Position numbers and translations under genes: made by a program. A stretch of 32,552 nucleotides of DNA, from NCBI GenBank assembly GCA_913428515.1, contig CAJYCI010000004.1, forward strand, positions 1 through 32,552, written 5' to 3'. This stretch comes from an uncultured Gammaproteobacteria bacterium. GTDB taxonomy: Bacteria > Pseudomonadota > Gammaproteobacteria > Pseudomonadales > Azotimanducaceae. Of the stretch, positions 1 through 8,712 are shown one piece after another (the stretch's first letter is position 1; the number at the start of each line of letters is the position of its first letter). The notes under the pieces are model-generated. The model was not told the DNA's origin. It did not search any database and saw nothing but the letters and a program-made list of their open reading frames with translations.

Positions 1-2
1 GG

Positions 3-371
3 ACAGGGCGAAGGAAATCTGCAAAAGCTAGGGTATTTATGGTTCCTGGAACTGGAAAGATAAAGGTCAATAGAAAGGATTTAGACGAATATTTCGGTCG
101 TGAAACGGCCAGGATGATAGTAAGGCAACCACTTGAGGTCGTCGACGCTTCGTCAAAATTTGACTTCAATGTTACGGTTGCTGGTGGCGGAGGTTTTGGA
201 CAGGCCGGAGCAATTAGGCATGGAATAACCAGGGCGTTAATTCAATTTGATGAGACTCTTCGGCCGGCACTAAGAAGCGCTGGCTTTGTCACGAGAGATG
301 CTCGTTCTGTAGAGAGAAAAAAAGTTGGTCTAAGGAAGGCAAGAAAAAAGCCTCAATTCTCCAAAAGATAA
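3..371 (+). CDS. rpsI: 30S ribosomal protein S9 (5' end outside the window)
   Basis: Frame 3 is open from the window edge: [47 protein letters not shown]...[20 protein letters not shown], with the canonical S9 C-terminus [11 protein letters not shown]. Confidence 0.97.
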   Translation, partial: TGRRKSAKARVFMVPGTGKIKVNRKDLDEYFGRETARMIVRQPLEVVDASSKFDFNVTVAGGGGFGQAGAIRHGITRALIQFDETLRPALRSAGFVTRDARSVERKKVGLRKARKKPQFSKR

Positions 372-506
372 GAAAATTTTTATTAGACAAACATTTTACG
401 CTGAGAAAAAAAAGCGCTCGCTCCTCTGTTTTCCATGTTTCTCCGGTCCAATGTGTTAAAATGGTCACGATATTTTTCTGGAAAATGATGGAAGGAATAG
501 CTCAAT

Positions 507-1109
507 TTGGAAGAAAAGAATTTAGACGGCGGTAGGCGAAAATTTCTTTTAGGAGCAACGGCGGTTGTTGGCACAGCAGGAGTAGCGGGCCTTGCTACAC
601 CCTTCGTAGGATCTTGGCAACCGGGAGCCAAGGCACTCGCGGCGGGCGCCCCTGTCAAAATCGATATCAGTAAGCTCGTCGAAGGAGAAATGCTCGGTCC
701 GATTCCTGCGTGGCGAGATAAACCTATTTTTGTAATTAAGCGTTCGTCAGATTTGCTTGAACGCTTGAACTCAAGGAACGAGCGGCTGGCTGACCCTGAC
801 TCTGAAAGAACCCAGCAACCGGGCTATGCTAAAAATGGGACTAGGTCAATAAAACCGGAAATACTTGTTTTGGTTGGTCTCTGCACTCATTTGTCCTGTG
901 CCCCTAAATTTAGACCTAAGATCCAACCAGAGCAATATGATGAAGACTGGATAGGCGGTTTCTTCTGCCCCTGTCACGGGTCAAAATTTGATATGGCAGG
1001 TAGAGTCTATGCTGGGGTCCCCGCACCCTCTAATCTTGAAGTTCCTCCACACTACTATGAGAACGAGTCGATACTGGTAATCGGAGAAGATGATAAGGAA
1101 ATGGTTTAA
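507..1109 (+). CDS. petA: Ubiquinol-cytochrome c reductase iron-sulfur (Rieske) subunit; TTG start
   Basis: Twin-arginine signal GRRKFLLGATAVVG; Rieske motifs CTHLSC and CPCHGS. Followed by petB and petC. Confidence 0.96.
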   Translation: MEEKNLDGGRRKFLLGATAVVGTAGVAGLATPFVGSWQPGAKALAAGAPVKIDISKLVEGEMLGPIPAWRDKPIFVIKRSSDLLERLNSRNERLADPDSERTQQPGYAKNGTRSIKPEILVLVGLCTHLSCAPKFRPKIQPEQYDEDWIGGFFCPCHGSKFDMAGRVYAGVPAPSNLEVPPHYYENESILVIGEDDKEMV

Positions 1110-2368
1110 TGTCGGAATCACAGCACCCTGTTAAAAACATGATTAATTGGATAGATGCACGTCTGCCTGTCACAGAGACATATGAGAAGCATATGTCAAA
1201 ATATTACGCGCCAAAAAATACGAACTTTTGGTATTTGATGGGTGTTCTAGCGACAGTTGTTCTCGTAAATCAATTATTGACTGGTATATGGTTAACGATG
1301 AGTTACATTCCAACTGCAGATGGCGCTTTCGCATCAATTGAATACATTATGAGAGATGTCAATTTTGGCTGGATACTCCGTTATATGCATTCAACTGGCG
1401 CGTCAGCTTTTTTCCTGGTCGTTTATTTGCATATGTTTCGGGGATTGATGTATGGGTCTTATCAGAAACCCCGAGAACTATTATGGATACTTGGAATGCT
1501 AATTTTCGTGGCCCTAATGGCCGAGGGCTTCCTTGGTTATCTTTTGCCCTGGGGAAACATGTCTTTCTGGGCTGGACAAGTCATCGTTTCTTTAGCGGGA
1601 GCCGTTCCGATAGTAGGCGATAGTCTCGCAACTTGGGTCAGAGGAGACTTTAACATCTCTGGAATAACCCTTAATCGATTTTTTGCACTGCATGTAGTGT
1701 TAGTTCCCATGTTGCTTTTAGCTTTGGTCTTTCTTCACATCGTCGCGCTGCATGAGGTCGGGTCGAATAATCCCGATGGGATAGATATCAAAAAAAACTT
1801 AGACGACAAAGGAAAGCCGTTGGACGGAATTCCATTCCATCCTTACCTTACTTTAGGACACGACTTGCCCGCGATAGTGGCTTTTTGCTTTTTCTTTGCG
1901 ATCGTCATGTTTTATTTTCCTGACGGAGGAGGATATTTAATTGAAGCTCCTAATTATGAGATGGCAAACCCTTTAAAGACACCTGATCTGATAGCACCGG
2001 TCTGGTACTACACCCCATTCTACTCGATGCTGCGCGCGGCTACTTTCCCGTTTTTAGGTTTAGATGCGAAGTTCTGGGGTTTAGTTGTAATGGCAGGGGC
2101 TATCGTTCTTCCTGCGGTACTTCCTTGGTTAGACAGATCAAAAGTTAAATCGATTCGCTATAAAGGAACGGCTAGTAAATTGTTTCTGGCGATTTTTGTG
2201 GTTGCTTTTTTTGTTTTAGGGTATTTAGGGGTCCAACACCCAACGCCACTTAAAACATTCCTGGCTCAGATCTGTACGGCAATTTACTTTGCCTATTTCT
2301 TGCTTATGCCCTGGTACACCTCTGTCGAGCGGACCAAGCTAGTTCCTGAAAGGATTCCTATGAAATGA
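1109..2368 (+). CDS. petB: Cytochrome b of the bc1 complex
   Basis: Protein contains GFLGYLLPWGNMSFWAGQVIVSL and HPYLTLGHDL with multiple TM segments; overlaps the petA stop. Confidence 0.96.
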   Translation: MSESQHPVKNMINWIDARLPVTETYEKHMSKYYAPKNTNFWYLMGVLATVVLVNQLLTGIWLTMSYIPTADGAFASIEYIMRDVNFGWILRYMHSTGASAFFLVVYLHMFRGLMYGSYQKPRELLWILGMLIFVALMAEGFLGYLLPWGNMSFWAGQVIVSLAGAVPIVGDSLATWVRGDFNISGITLNRFFALHVVLVPMLLLALVFLHIVALHEVGSNNPDGIDIKKNLDDKGKPLDGIPFHPYLTLGHDLPAIVAFCFFFAIVMFYFPDGGGYLIEAPNYEMANPLKTPDLIAPVWYYTPFYSMLRAATFPFLGLDAKFWGLVVMAGAIVLPAVLPWLDRSKVKSIRYKGTASKLFLAIFVVAFFVLGYLGVQHPTPLKTFLAQICTAIYFAYFLLMPWYTSVERTKLVPERIPMK

Positions 2369-3177
2369 GGGGTGTAGTTCTTACTTTTTTGTTGTTTTCC
2401 TCGCATTTGTACGGGGCAGGGTCTTCTTCTTACCCGCTAGATGACGTCTCCCCAGACCTGACAGACAAAGAGTCTCTTCAGCGAGGTGCGAGAACCTTTG
2501 TAAATTACTGTATGGGGTGTCACGAGATGAAATATCAGAGGTTTCAGAGGGTTGCGGATGATCTGGGTATCCCTGAGGAAGCAATGATGTCGAATCTTGT
2601 TTTCGATCCGTCTAAAAAGTTAGGTGCTCATATGAGCAACTCTATGTCTGTCTCTAACGCCAAGCAATGGTTTGGAAATGTGCCCCCAGACCTAACCCTT
2701 TATACGAAGTTAAAGGGTGGACCGGAATATTTTTACACATACATGCGAACGTTCTACGAGGACCCGTCTCGTCCGTTTGGGGTCAACAATCTTCTCTATA
2801 AAAACGTGGGAATGCCTCATCCACTAGTCCACCTGCAAGGAATACAAAAAAAAGTTTGCAAGGATATCCCAAAGATTGCAAAAAATGGAGGCGAGATGAG
2901 AGAGGCTATTACGGGGCATCCTCTATTGGAGAATAAGTGCGGAGATGAGTTGGTAAACAGAGGGGTCAGCCCCCTTGAGCTTGTGGAAAATTCAGGCGAG
3001 CTTTCGATAGAAGAATACGATAGCCTTATATATGACTTGACAAACTTTTTATACTACTCTGGCGATCCGAGCAGGTTAGAGAGGCAAAGGATAGGTGGGT
3101 TTGTGCTCTTGTTCTTAGCCTTTTTCTATGTGTTCGCTTGGCTTTTGGGAAGAGAGTATACGAAAGAAATTCACTGA
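2365..3177 (+). CDS. petC: Cytochrome c1 of the bc1 complex
   Basis: Signal peptide, CMGCH haem-binding motif, C-terminal TM anchor; ATGA overlap with petB. Confidence 0.95.
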   Translation: MRGVVLTFLLFSSHLYGAGSSSYPLDDVSPDLTDKESLQRGARTFVNYCMGCHEMKYQRFQRVADDLGIPEEAMMSNLVFDPSKKLGAHMSNSMSVSNAKQWFGNVPPDLTLYTKLKGGPEYFYTYMRTFYEDPSRPFGVNNLLYKNVGMPHPLVHLQGIQKKVCKDIPKIAKNGGEMREAITGHPLLENKCGDELVNRGVSPLELVENSGELSIEEYDSLIYDLTNFLYYSGDPSRLERQRIGGFVLLFLAFFYVFAWLLGREYTKEIH

Positions 3178-3197
3178 CACACCTCTTGTCAGTTTTT
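3173..3197 (+). terminator. Rho-independent terminator after petC
   Basis: Perfect 7-bp stem ACTGACA/TGTCAGT with loop CACCTCT followed by TTTT. The petC stop codon lies inside the 5' arm. Confidence 0.7.
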
Positions 3198-3226
3198 AAG
3201 GGTTTTGTTGAAAGGGAGAAAGTTTT

Positions 3227-3859
3227 ATGGGCGTTTTAGCAAAGCATTCATCGATGGTTTTTTATTCGGATGGGAATGACCACTACAGTCAGAGGGTCAG
3301 ACTGGTTCTGGCGGAAAAAGGTGTCGCGGTTGAAATAGTTGACGTAGAGCCTGGAAATATTCCCGAAGACATTGCTTCTCTTAACCCGTATAATTCTCTT
3401 CCGACCCTGGTGGACCGCGATCTAGTATTGTATGAATCGCAGGTTATTATGGAATATCTAGATGAGAGATTCCCACATCCTCCTTTACTGCCCGTTTATC
3501 CTGTAGCGAGAGCTCAAAGTAGGCTTTACGTTTATAGGATTCAGAGAGACTGGTGTGGGTTTGTTGATACAATAGTCGCGGGTCGGTCAAAAGAAACCGT
3601 AATTGATAAAGCCCGCCGGGATTTGAGAGAAAGTCTTCTAGCGATCGCTCCAATATTCTCCGAAAAGCCCTTCTTTATGAACGAGGAGTTCACCTTGGTA
3701 GATTGTTGCGTAGCTCCAATACTTTGGCGTTTGCCCTTACTTGGCATCGAATTGCCCCCAAAACAGGCGAAGCCAATTCACGAATATATGGAAAGAATTT
3801 TTGAGAGAGACGCTTTTAGGTCATCGCTGAGTGAAATTGAGTTTGATATCAGGGACTAG
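3227..3859 (+). CDS. sspA: Stringent starvation protein A (GST-fold)
   Basis: [24 protein letters not shown]...[37 protein letters not shown]; located between petC and sspB, as in other gammaproteobacteria. Confidence 0.93.
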   Translation: MGVLAKHSSMVFYSDGNDHYSQRVRLVLAEKGVAVEIVDVEPGNIPEDIASLNPYNSLPTLVDRDLVLYESQVIMEYLDERFPHPPLLPVYPVARAQSRLYVYRIQRDWCGFVDTIVAGRSKETVIDKARRDLRESLLAIAPIFSEKPFFMNEEFTLVDCCVAPILWRLPLLGIELPPKQAKPIHEYMERIFERDAFRSSLSEIEFDIRD

Positions 3860-3894
3860 GATTTAGTTCCTTCAAGATTTCGTAGAAAGATATT

Positions 3895-4272
3895 ATGAAT
3901 TCTTCAGTTCCGTACCTTGTCAACGCCATTAGGGAATGGATCCAAGATAACGGCTTAACTCCTTATTTGGTAATAAATGCAGAAGGGAATGATGTGGAAG
4001 TGCCCACTGAATATGTCCAGGATGGGAAGATCGTCCTAAATGTAAGTCCCTCAGCAGTAAGAAATTTTTACGCAGGTAACGATGGAATAGAATTTAGCGG
4101 AAGATTTTCGGGCGTGGCTCGAGAAATTTTCTCTCCGATTGCCTCAGTCGAAGGAATTTTTGCTAAAGAAAATGGAAAGGGCATGTGGTTTTCGGATCAG
4201 CCTGAACCATCTCCCACTGGGCCGGAGGGGGGGGGAATAAAAAGCAAGCCGAAACTAAAATTAATCAAATAG
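3895..4272 (+). CDS. sspB: ClpXP adaptor / stringent starvation protein B
   Basis: PYLVNAIREWIQDNGLTPYLVINA core; basic/hydrophobic C-terminal tail KPKLKLIK like the ClpX-binding (XB) peptide; adjacent to sspA. Confidence 0.93.
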   Translation: MNSSVPYLVNAIREWIQDNGLTPYLVINAEGNDVEVPTEYVQDGKIVLNVSPSAVRNFYAGNDGIEFSGRFSGVAREIFSPIASVEGIFAKENGKGMWFSDQPEPSPTGPEGGGIKSKPKLKLIK

Positions 4273-4280
4273 GTCTCAAT

Positions 4281-4811
4281 CTATTTCTTCAGCCTGACAA
4301 GAGATACTGCTTTTTGAACTCCATCTGTTTCTTGTATGAGCGTTAATGTCATTTCGATTTCTTCTTTTTTTAGCGTCCCCATAAGGTAAGCTACCCCGTA
4401 TTCAGTCACGATATGTATCTTTCCCATTCTAAGAAGCTTTGAATCTTGGAGTCTAGATCTAATCTTGTTGGTTATAAAGCGATCGTTGGCTTTTGACAGA
4501 AAGGATGTTTCGCCCATGACCTCAAGATAATTGAAAACCTCTCTTACATTCCTCAGAGTATTTGCCTGGGCCGTTGCTAACCTAACTAGTTCTTCTCTTG
4601 GAACTTGACCGGTGATCAAGAGGTCGCCATTGAAGCTCGAAATATTGATATTTGCCTTTGTTACATCAATCGGAAAAGAGTTCATGATCTTCTTTTTTGA
4701 AAGCTTCTCATTCCGTCCGTCGTCAACAGACTTGTCGGAGGCGCAGGCAATTAGGAGGCTTGATAAAAAAACTAGGGAGAAAAGCTGTTTTGACTTACTC
4801 ATTATGACCAT
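4281..4811 (-). CDS. dolP: BON-domain outer-membrane lipoprotein (DolP/YraP-like); start may be 4811 or 4802
   Basis: Lipobox LLIACAS; two BON-like segments (INISSFNGDLLITGQVPREE..., FITNKIRSRLQDSKLL...TEYGVAYLMGTLKKEE); syntenic position next to lpoA and sspB. Confidence 0.85.
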   Translation of the reverse strand: MVIMSKSKQLFSLVFLSSLLIACASDKSVDDGRNEKLSKKKIMNSFPIDVTKANINISSFNGDLLITGQVPREELVRLATAQANTLRNVREVFNYLEVMGETSFLSKANDRFITNKIRSRLQDSKLLRMGKIHIVTEYGVAYLMGTLKKEEIEMTLTLIQETDGVQKAVSLVRLKK

Positions 4812-4884
4812 ACTCTTATTCTAAACCTTAGCTAAGACGACAAGTCGACTGATATTTCCGAAAGAAACTGTTTGCTGCTGCCCA

Positions 4885-6690
4885 TCATCTTAGATCAATT
4901 GTTGGCTCCTCTAATTTTACACTAGAGTCTTCATATTTTGCCCATGCCAAAATCCTTCTGATTTGGTGATTAGAATTCATCCTGAGAAGTCCGGTGGATC
5001 CAAAAATAGGATCGTGAGGATGCGTCTCCATTTGTTCTAGGCGTTGGGCGATCTTGTGAGCATCAGCTCCTAAAGCAAAGAAAGGAGCAAGCTCTTTAGA
5101 CTCTTCTTTCCGAATTTCTGTTATCGTTGCTTGCACCTTATTTTGATTTTCTAGATTCCAAGGCATCTCGCAAAAATGAATCCCATTCAAATCTATATTG
5201 TTAAGTTTGTTTTCAGAGTAACGATTTATGTGAGAAGTAGCATAAACAGGCAAGTCTTCCCCATAAAAAAAAGATATCGTAGGCTTAATGCCCCTTGCTT
5301 GACTATTGCTTGCTAAAAGAAATATGAAATCGACATCTTTCCTTCTTCGCGCCTTAAATTCTAATTTATTTCCAATAATTCTTGAGAGTTTTGATGCTCT
5401 GTCCTCGCTAGTACCAATTTTAAAGAGTTTTCTGACGAGATTTGAGTAATCTTTTTGGCTACTGAACCTTGCAGATTCTAATGTCTTTCCACCAAGCCTA
5501 TTGAAGGCTTGTGTGAAGGCCTTTTGATTTCTGTCGCCCCACTCGGTTTCAGGAGCTATTACTAAAGCTCTTCTATATCCGGCTTCATAAGCTTTTCTAG
5601 CAACTTGCTCTGACTCGTCTTCAGGAGCTAAACCAAATTGAAAGAGATTTGTCTGTTGGCCGTAACCTTCCGCTCTATTAAGCGCGAGCGTCTTGACGGG
5701 TAGCCTTGATTTAGCAAGAGTGGCGACTTTTTTCCGATTAAGTGGTCCAACGATTAAATCTGCATCGTCTCTAAAAGCTTTTTCTATGAGATCGGTTATA
5801 TCTGATGAATTAGAGTCATAAACCATAATTCGTTTCTTTTCTTTCGATTGGTAATGTGCGGCGATAAAACCATCTCGTATGGCTTCACCGAACTTTGAGT
5901 AGTCCTCTGAAAGAGGGAGTATGAGCGCAACTGTCTTTGGGGTTTGCCTTATCATCTCAGGTAAATTTATTAGGCGTTCTGGGGGGCTTGTAATAGCTGG
6001 GTGGGCTGCCCAATTTTTTTTCCACTCTTCAAAAGCAAAAACTTGCTTCTCCAAATTTTCATCGTCCGCTCTAGCGACTAACGCCAAAAGAATCCAACCT
6101 CTTTCCTCAAAGGACAACTGTCCTTCGAGTAGCTTTTCCAATTTTTTTTCTCCTAACATCATAAGAGATCGAAAAATCTTATCTTGGTTTGATTTTCTCC
6201 TCGATTCTTTAAGAGCGGGAGAGAGAGCAATTAGCTCTTTTGCATGAGAAAAAAAGTTTTTTTCTAGATAATGAGCATCTGCTTTTAGATTTGATATCGT
6301 TATTCGGTCATCAGAGCTTAATGTGTCTTCTTCCGTGACACTTTCTAAAATCTTAACTGCAAGCGCCGGCTTTTTTAAATAAATCGCTTTTTCAGCTTCG
6401 ATCAACAAGAAATTTGATTTGACGTAACTATTTTTTTGAAGATTTTTTACAGTGGATAATATCCTAGCTACAGCTTTAAAATCTTTTTCAGAGCTCGCTA
6501 GTCTTGCTGCCTCGATTCTTTTTTCGTCCGAATCATGCTCTTGTGATATGTCTTTTTGTTCTTCATGAACACCCATCTGCTCTTTGTAATTCGAATCTTT
6601 TTGTACGCCCTTTTCATTTGGAGGAACTGTGGAGCAACCAACCACAGCCAGAAAAAAAAATATTGGTGACTTAAGTGAATAATTGTTCAT
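4885..6690 (-). CDS. lpoA: Penicillin-binding protein activator LpoA (LppC family)
   Basis: Lipobox VVGCS; periplasmic-binding-like C-terminal domain (VALILPLSEDYSKFGEAIRDGFIAAHY...DLIVGPLNRKKVATLA...); divergent from rsmI. Confidence 0.9.
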   Translation of the reverse strand: MNNYSLKSPIFFFLAVVGCSTVPPNEKGVQKDSNYKEQMGVHEEQKDISQEHDSDEKRIEAARLASSEKDFKAVARILSTVKNLQKNSYVKSNFLLIEAEKAIYLKKPALAVKILESVTEEDTLSSDDRITISNLKADAHYLEKNFFSHAKELIALSPALKESRRKSNQDKIFRSLMMLGEKKLEKLLEGQLSFEERGWILLALVARADDENLEKQVFAFEEWKKNWAAHPAITSPPERLINLPEMIRQTPKTVALILPLSEDYSKFGEAIRDGFIAAHYQSKEKKRIMVYDSNSSDITDLIEKAFRDDADLIVGPLNRKKVATLAKSRLPVKTLALNRAEGYGQQTNLFQFGLAPEDESEQVARKAYEAGYRRALVIAPETEWGDRNQKAFTQAFNRLGGKTLESARFSSQKDYSNLVRKLFKIGTSEDRASKLSRIIGNKLEFKARRRKDVDFIFLLASNSQARGIKPTISFFYGEDLPVYATSHINRYSENKLNNIDLNGIHFCEMPWNLENQNKVQATITEIRKEESKELAPFFALGADAHKIAQRLEQMETHPHDPIFGSTGLLRMNSNHQIRRILAWAKYEDSSVKLEEPTIDLR

Positions 6691-6772
6691 ATAGAGTAAT
6701 ATGAATAAAAAAGAGCAGTTTACATAATAAGAGTTTTTTTTTTAAGAGCCAAGAGCTCAGGAAGTTCATTTA

Positions 6773-7606
6773 ATGACCCTTTTTGTTGTTTCAACTCCTA
6801 TTGGCAATTTGGAGGATTTTAGCTTTCGGGCTAAAAACGTTCTGCAGGGAGTTGATTTAATTGCTGCAGAAGATAAGCGAAGAACCGCAGTGCTCTTAGC
6901 TCGATGGTCTATAGAAAAGCCAATGATAGCTATGCACGATCACAATGAGAGAAACCTTCTCGAAAAAATGATTAGCGTTCTAAAATCAGGAAAAACGATA
7001 GCGTTAGTCTCGGATGCTGGGACTCCCCTTATTTCTGATCCTGGTTATGCTCTGGTGCGTGAGTGCCGTTCAGAAAATATTGCTGTCAGTCCTATACCAG
7101 GGCCTTGTTCGGTAATTGCTGCTCTGAGCGTTGCTGGATTACCAACAAATCAATTTTCGTTTCGTGGATTTTCTCCCACAAAAGCCAAAGATCGGACGAC
7201 ATTTTTAAGAGCTGTCTCTGAAGAGGCTTGTACACAGGTTTTCTTCGAAACTCCGCATAGAATTGCCAAGACAATAGAAGCTATGTCTCAGTTGATGCCC
7301 GGGAGAGATGTGGCTGTGTGTCGAGAGTTAACAAAAAAATTTGAACAGGTTGTTTTTTCTCGAATTGAAGAAATTAAAAAAAAGTTTGATTCCTCAGAAA
7401 TTCCAAGTAGGGGAGAGTTTGTAATTGTCGTAAGAGGAATTGAGATCAAGCAATCGACAAACGACGACTTGCTTTTAAACATACTTTTGACTGAATTGTC
7501 GCCGTCCCGAGCTGCTTCTGTTGCTTCAAAGTATTTTTCTTCGTCAAGAAGCGAGCTTTATCAGAGAGCTATCAGGCTAAAAGAATTACTTGAACTTGAG
7601 AATTGA
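6773..7606 (+). CDS. rsmI: 16S rRNA (cytidine(1402)-2'-O)-methyltransferase
   Basis: LFVVSTPIGNLEDFSFRAKNVLQGVDLIAAEDKRRT...VSDAGTPLISDPGYALVREC are family hallmarks. Confidence 0.96.
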   Translation: MTLFVVSTPIGNLEDFSFRAKNVLQGVDLIAAEDKRRTAVLLARWSIEKPMIAMHDHNERNLLEKMISVLKSGKTIALVSDAGTPLISDPGYALVRECRSENIAVSPIPGPCSVIAALSVAGLPTNQFSFRGFSPTKAKDRTTFLRAVSEEACTQVFFETPHRIAKTIEAMSQLMPGRDVAVCRELTKKFEQVVFSRIEEIKKKFDSSEIPSRGEFVIVVRGIEIKQSTNDDLLLNILLTELSPSRAASVASKYFSSSRSELYQRAIRLKELLELEN

Positions 7607-7629
7607 ATTAAAAAGCTGATAATCTCTCT

Positions 7630-7965
7630 CTGGGAGTCGGCTAGACAATCGCTTCTGAAAAGAAGAGGAAAGTCCGGGCTCCATAGGGTTGAGTGCCAGG
7701 TAACGCCTGGGGGGCGTAAGCCCACGGAAAGTGCAACAGAAAATATACCGCCTTTATAGGTAAGGGTGAAATGGTGCGGTAAGAGCGCACCGCGCGAGCG
7801 GTAACGTTTGTGGCAGTGTAAACCCCACTCGGAGCAAGACCAAATAGAAATCCACGTTCTGTTACCCGCAGAAGGATTTGGGTAGGTCGCTAAAGGTATT
7901 TGGCGACAAATATCATAGATGAATGATTGTCCTTGACAGAACCCGGCTTATAGGCCGGCTCCCAT
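7630..7965 (+). ncRNA. rnpB: RNase P RNA, bacterial type A (compact variant)
   Basis: Conserved elements: GAGGAAAGTCCGGGCTCCATAGGG, GTGCCAGGTAACGCCTGGGGGGC, GTGCAACAGA, GGTAAGGGTGAAATGGTGCGGTAAGAGCGCACCGC, TAGATGAATGATTGTCC...GACAGAACCCGGCTTATAGGCC. Closing P1 helix GGGAGTCGGC (7632)/GCCGGCTCCC (to 7963). Located between rsmI and mraZ. Confidence 0.97.
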
Positions 7966-8133
7966 ATCTCCATTCGTTGCTTGAGCTAAAATCAGCCAAG
8001 ATCTAGGGCATCTCGTATCCCGAAGCAAAAAACTCAACTTATCAGAATCTTGCCTAATCACGCCCTTTATTTTTGTTTGCATTGTCCCATTAGCTATTAA
8101 GTGTGTCCTTTGCTTCGATTTTTAACGTTCATG

Positions 8134-8178
8134 GTGAAATAAAGTGGGAAAAAGTGGCATAATGTGGGTAAATAGAGG
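8134..8178 (+). promoter_or_regulatory. Probable MraZ-binding boxes upstream of the mraZ/dcw operon
   Basis: 10-bp-periodic array: gtgaaataaa|gtgggaaaaa|gtggcataat|gtgggtaaat|agagg, matching the known MraZ operator style (direct TGGG-type repeats at 10-bp spacing). Confidence 0.8.
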
Positions 8179-8249
8179 TCTAATCTTAAATTTCTCCGAG
8201 AGGGGGGAGCAGAGAGAAAACATGAAGTTCGAACATTCGGAGCCCCTAG

Positions 8250-8702
8250 ATGTTTAGAGGAGTAAATAACATCAATATAGATGTTAAGGGACGTTTCGGC
8301 GTGCCTTCAAGATTTCGTGAGTTTCTTGCTGATCATTGCCGTGGAGAGATGGTTGTGACAATAGACACCGAAGAGAGATGCCTCCTTATATATCCTCGGC
8401 CTGATTGGGATGATATCCAAAGAAGAGTAGAAGATTTGCCAAGTTTTAATGTGGTCACTCGCCGAGTTCAGAGATTGTTGATTGGTCACGCTACCGATGT
8501 CCAAATGGATGCGAGTGGTCGGGTTTTGTTGACCCCGCCGCTTAGGAGTTATGCCAATTTAGACAAAAAGGGAATTCTAATAGGGCAAGGCAAAAAAATG
8601 GAGCTTTGGGATGAGAGTGCTTGGAACAATAAACGCGATATTTGGGTCGAAGAAGGTCAAGGTCTAGGAATACCCGAGGAGTTGGCGGGCTTATCTTTAT
8701 AA
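8250..8702 (+). CDS. mraZ: Transcriptional regulator MraZ
   Basis: MFRGVNNINIDVKGRFGVPSRFRE...QMDASGRVLLTPPLRSYANLDKKGILIGQGKKMELWDE. Confidence 0.96.
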   Translation: MFRGVNNINIDVKGRFGVPSRFREFLADHCRGEMVVTIDTEERCLLIYPRPDWDDIQRRVEDLPSFNVVTRRVQRLLIGHATDVQMDASGRVLLTPPLRSYANLDKKGILIGQGKKMELWDESAWNNKRDIWVEEGQGLGIPEELAGLSL

Positions 8703-8712
8703 GGAGAAATAA

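Noticed and set aside
383-658. 91-aa reverse ORF upstream of petA
   Set aside because: Overlaps the Rieske signal-peptide region on the opposite strand; no support.
5921-6247. 108-aa forward ORF within lpoA
   Set aside because: Shadow ORF of lpoA on the opposite strand.
6731-6742. T-homopolymer upstream of rsmI as a phase-variable promoter element
   Set aside because: Poly-T in an AT-rich intergenic region is expected and may simply be the lpoA/rsmI divergent promoter zone; no further evidence.
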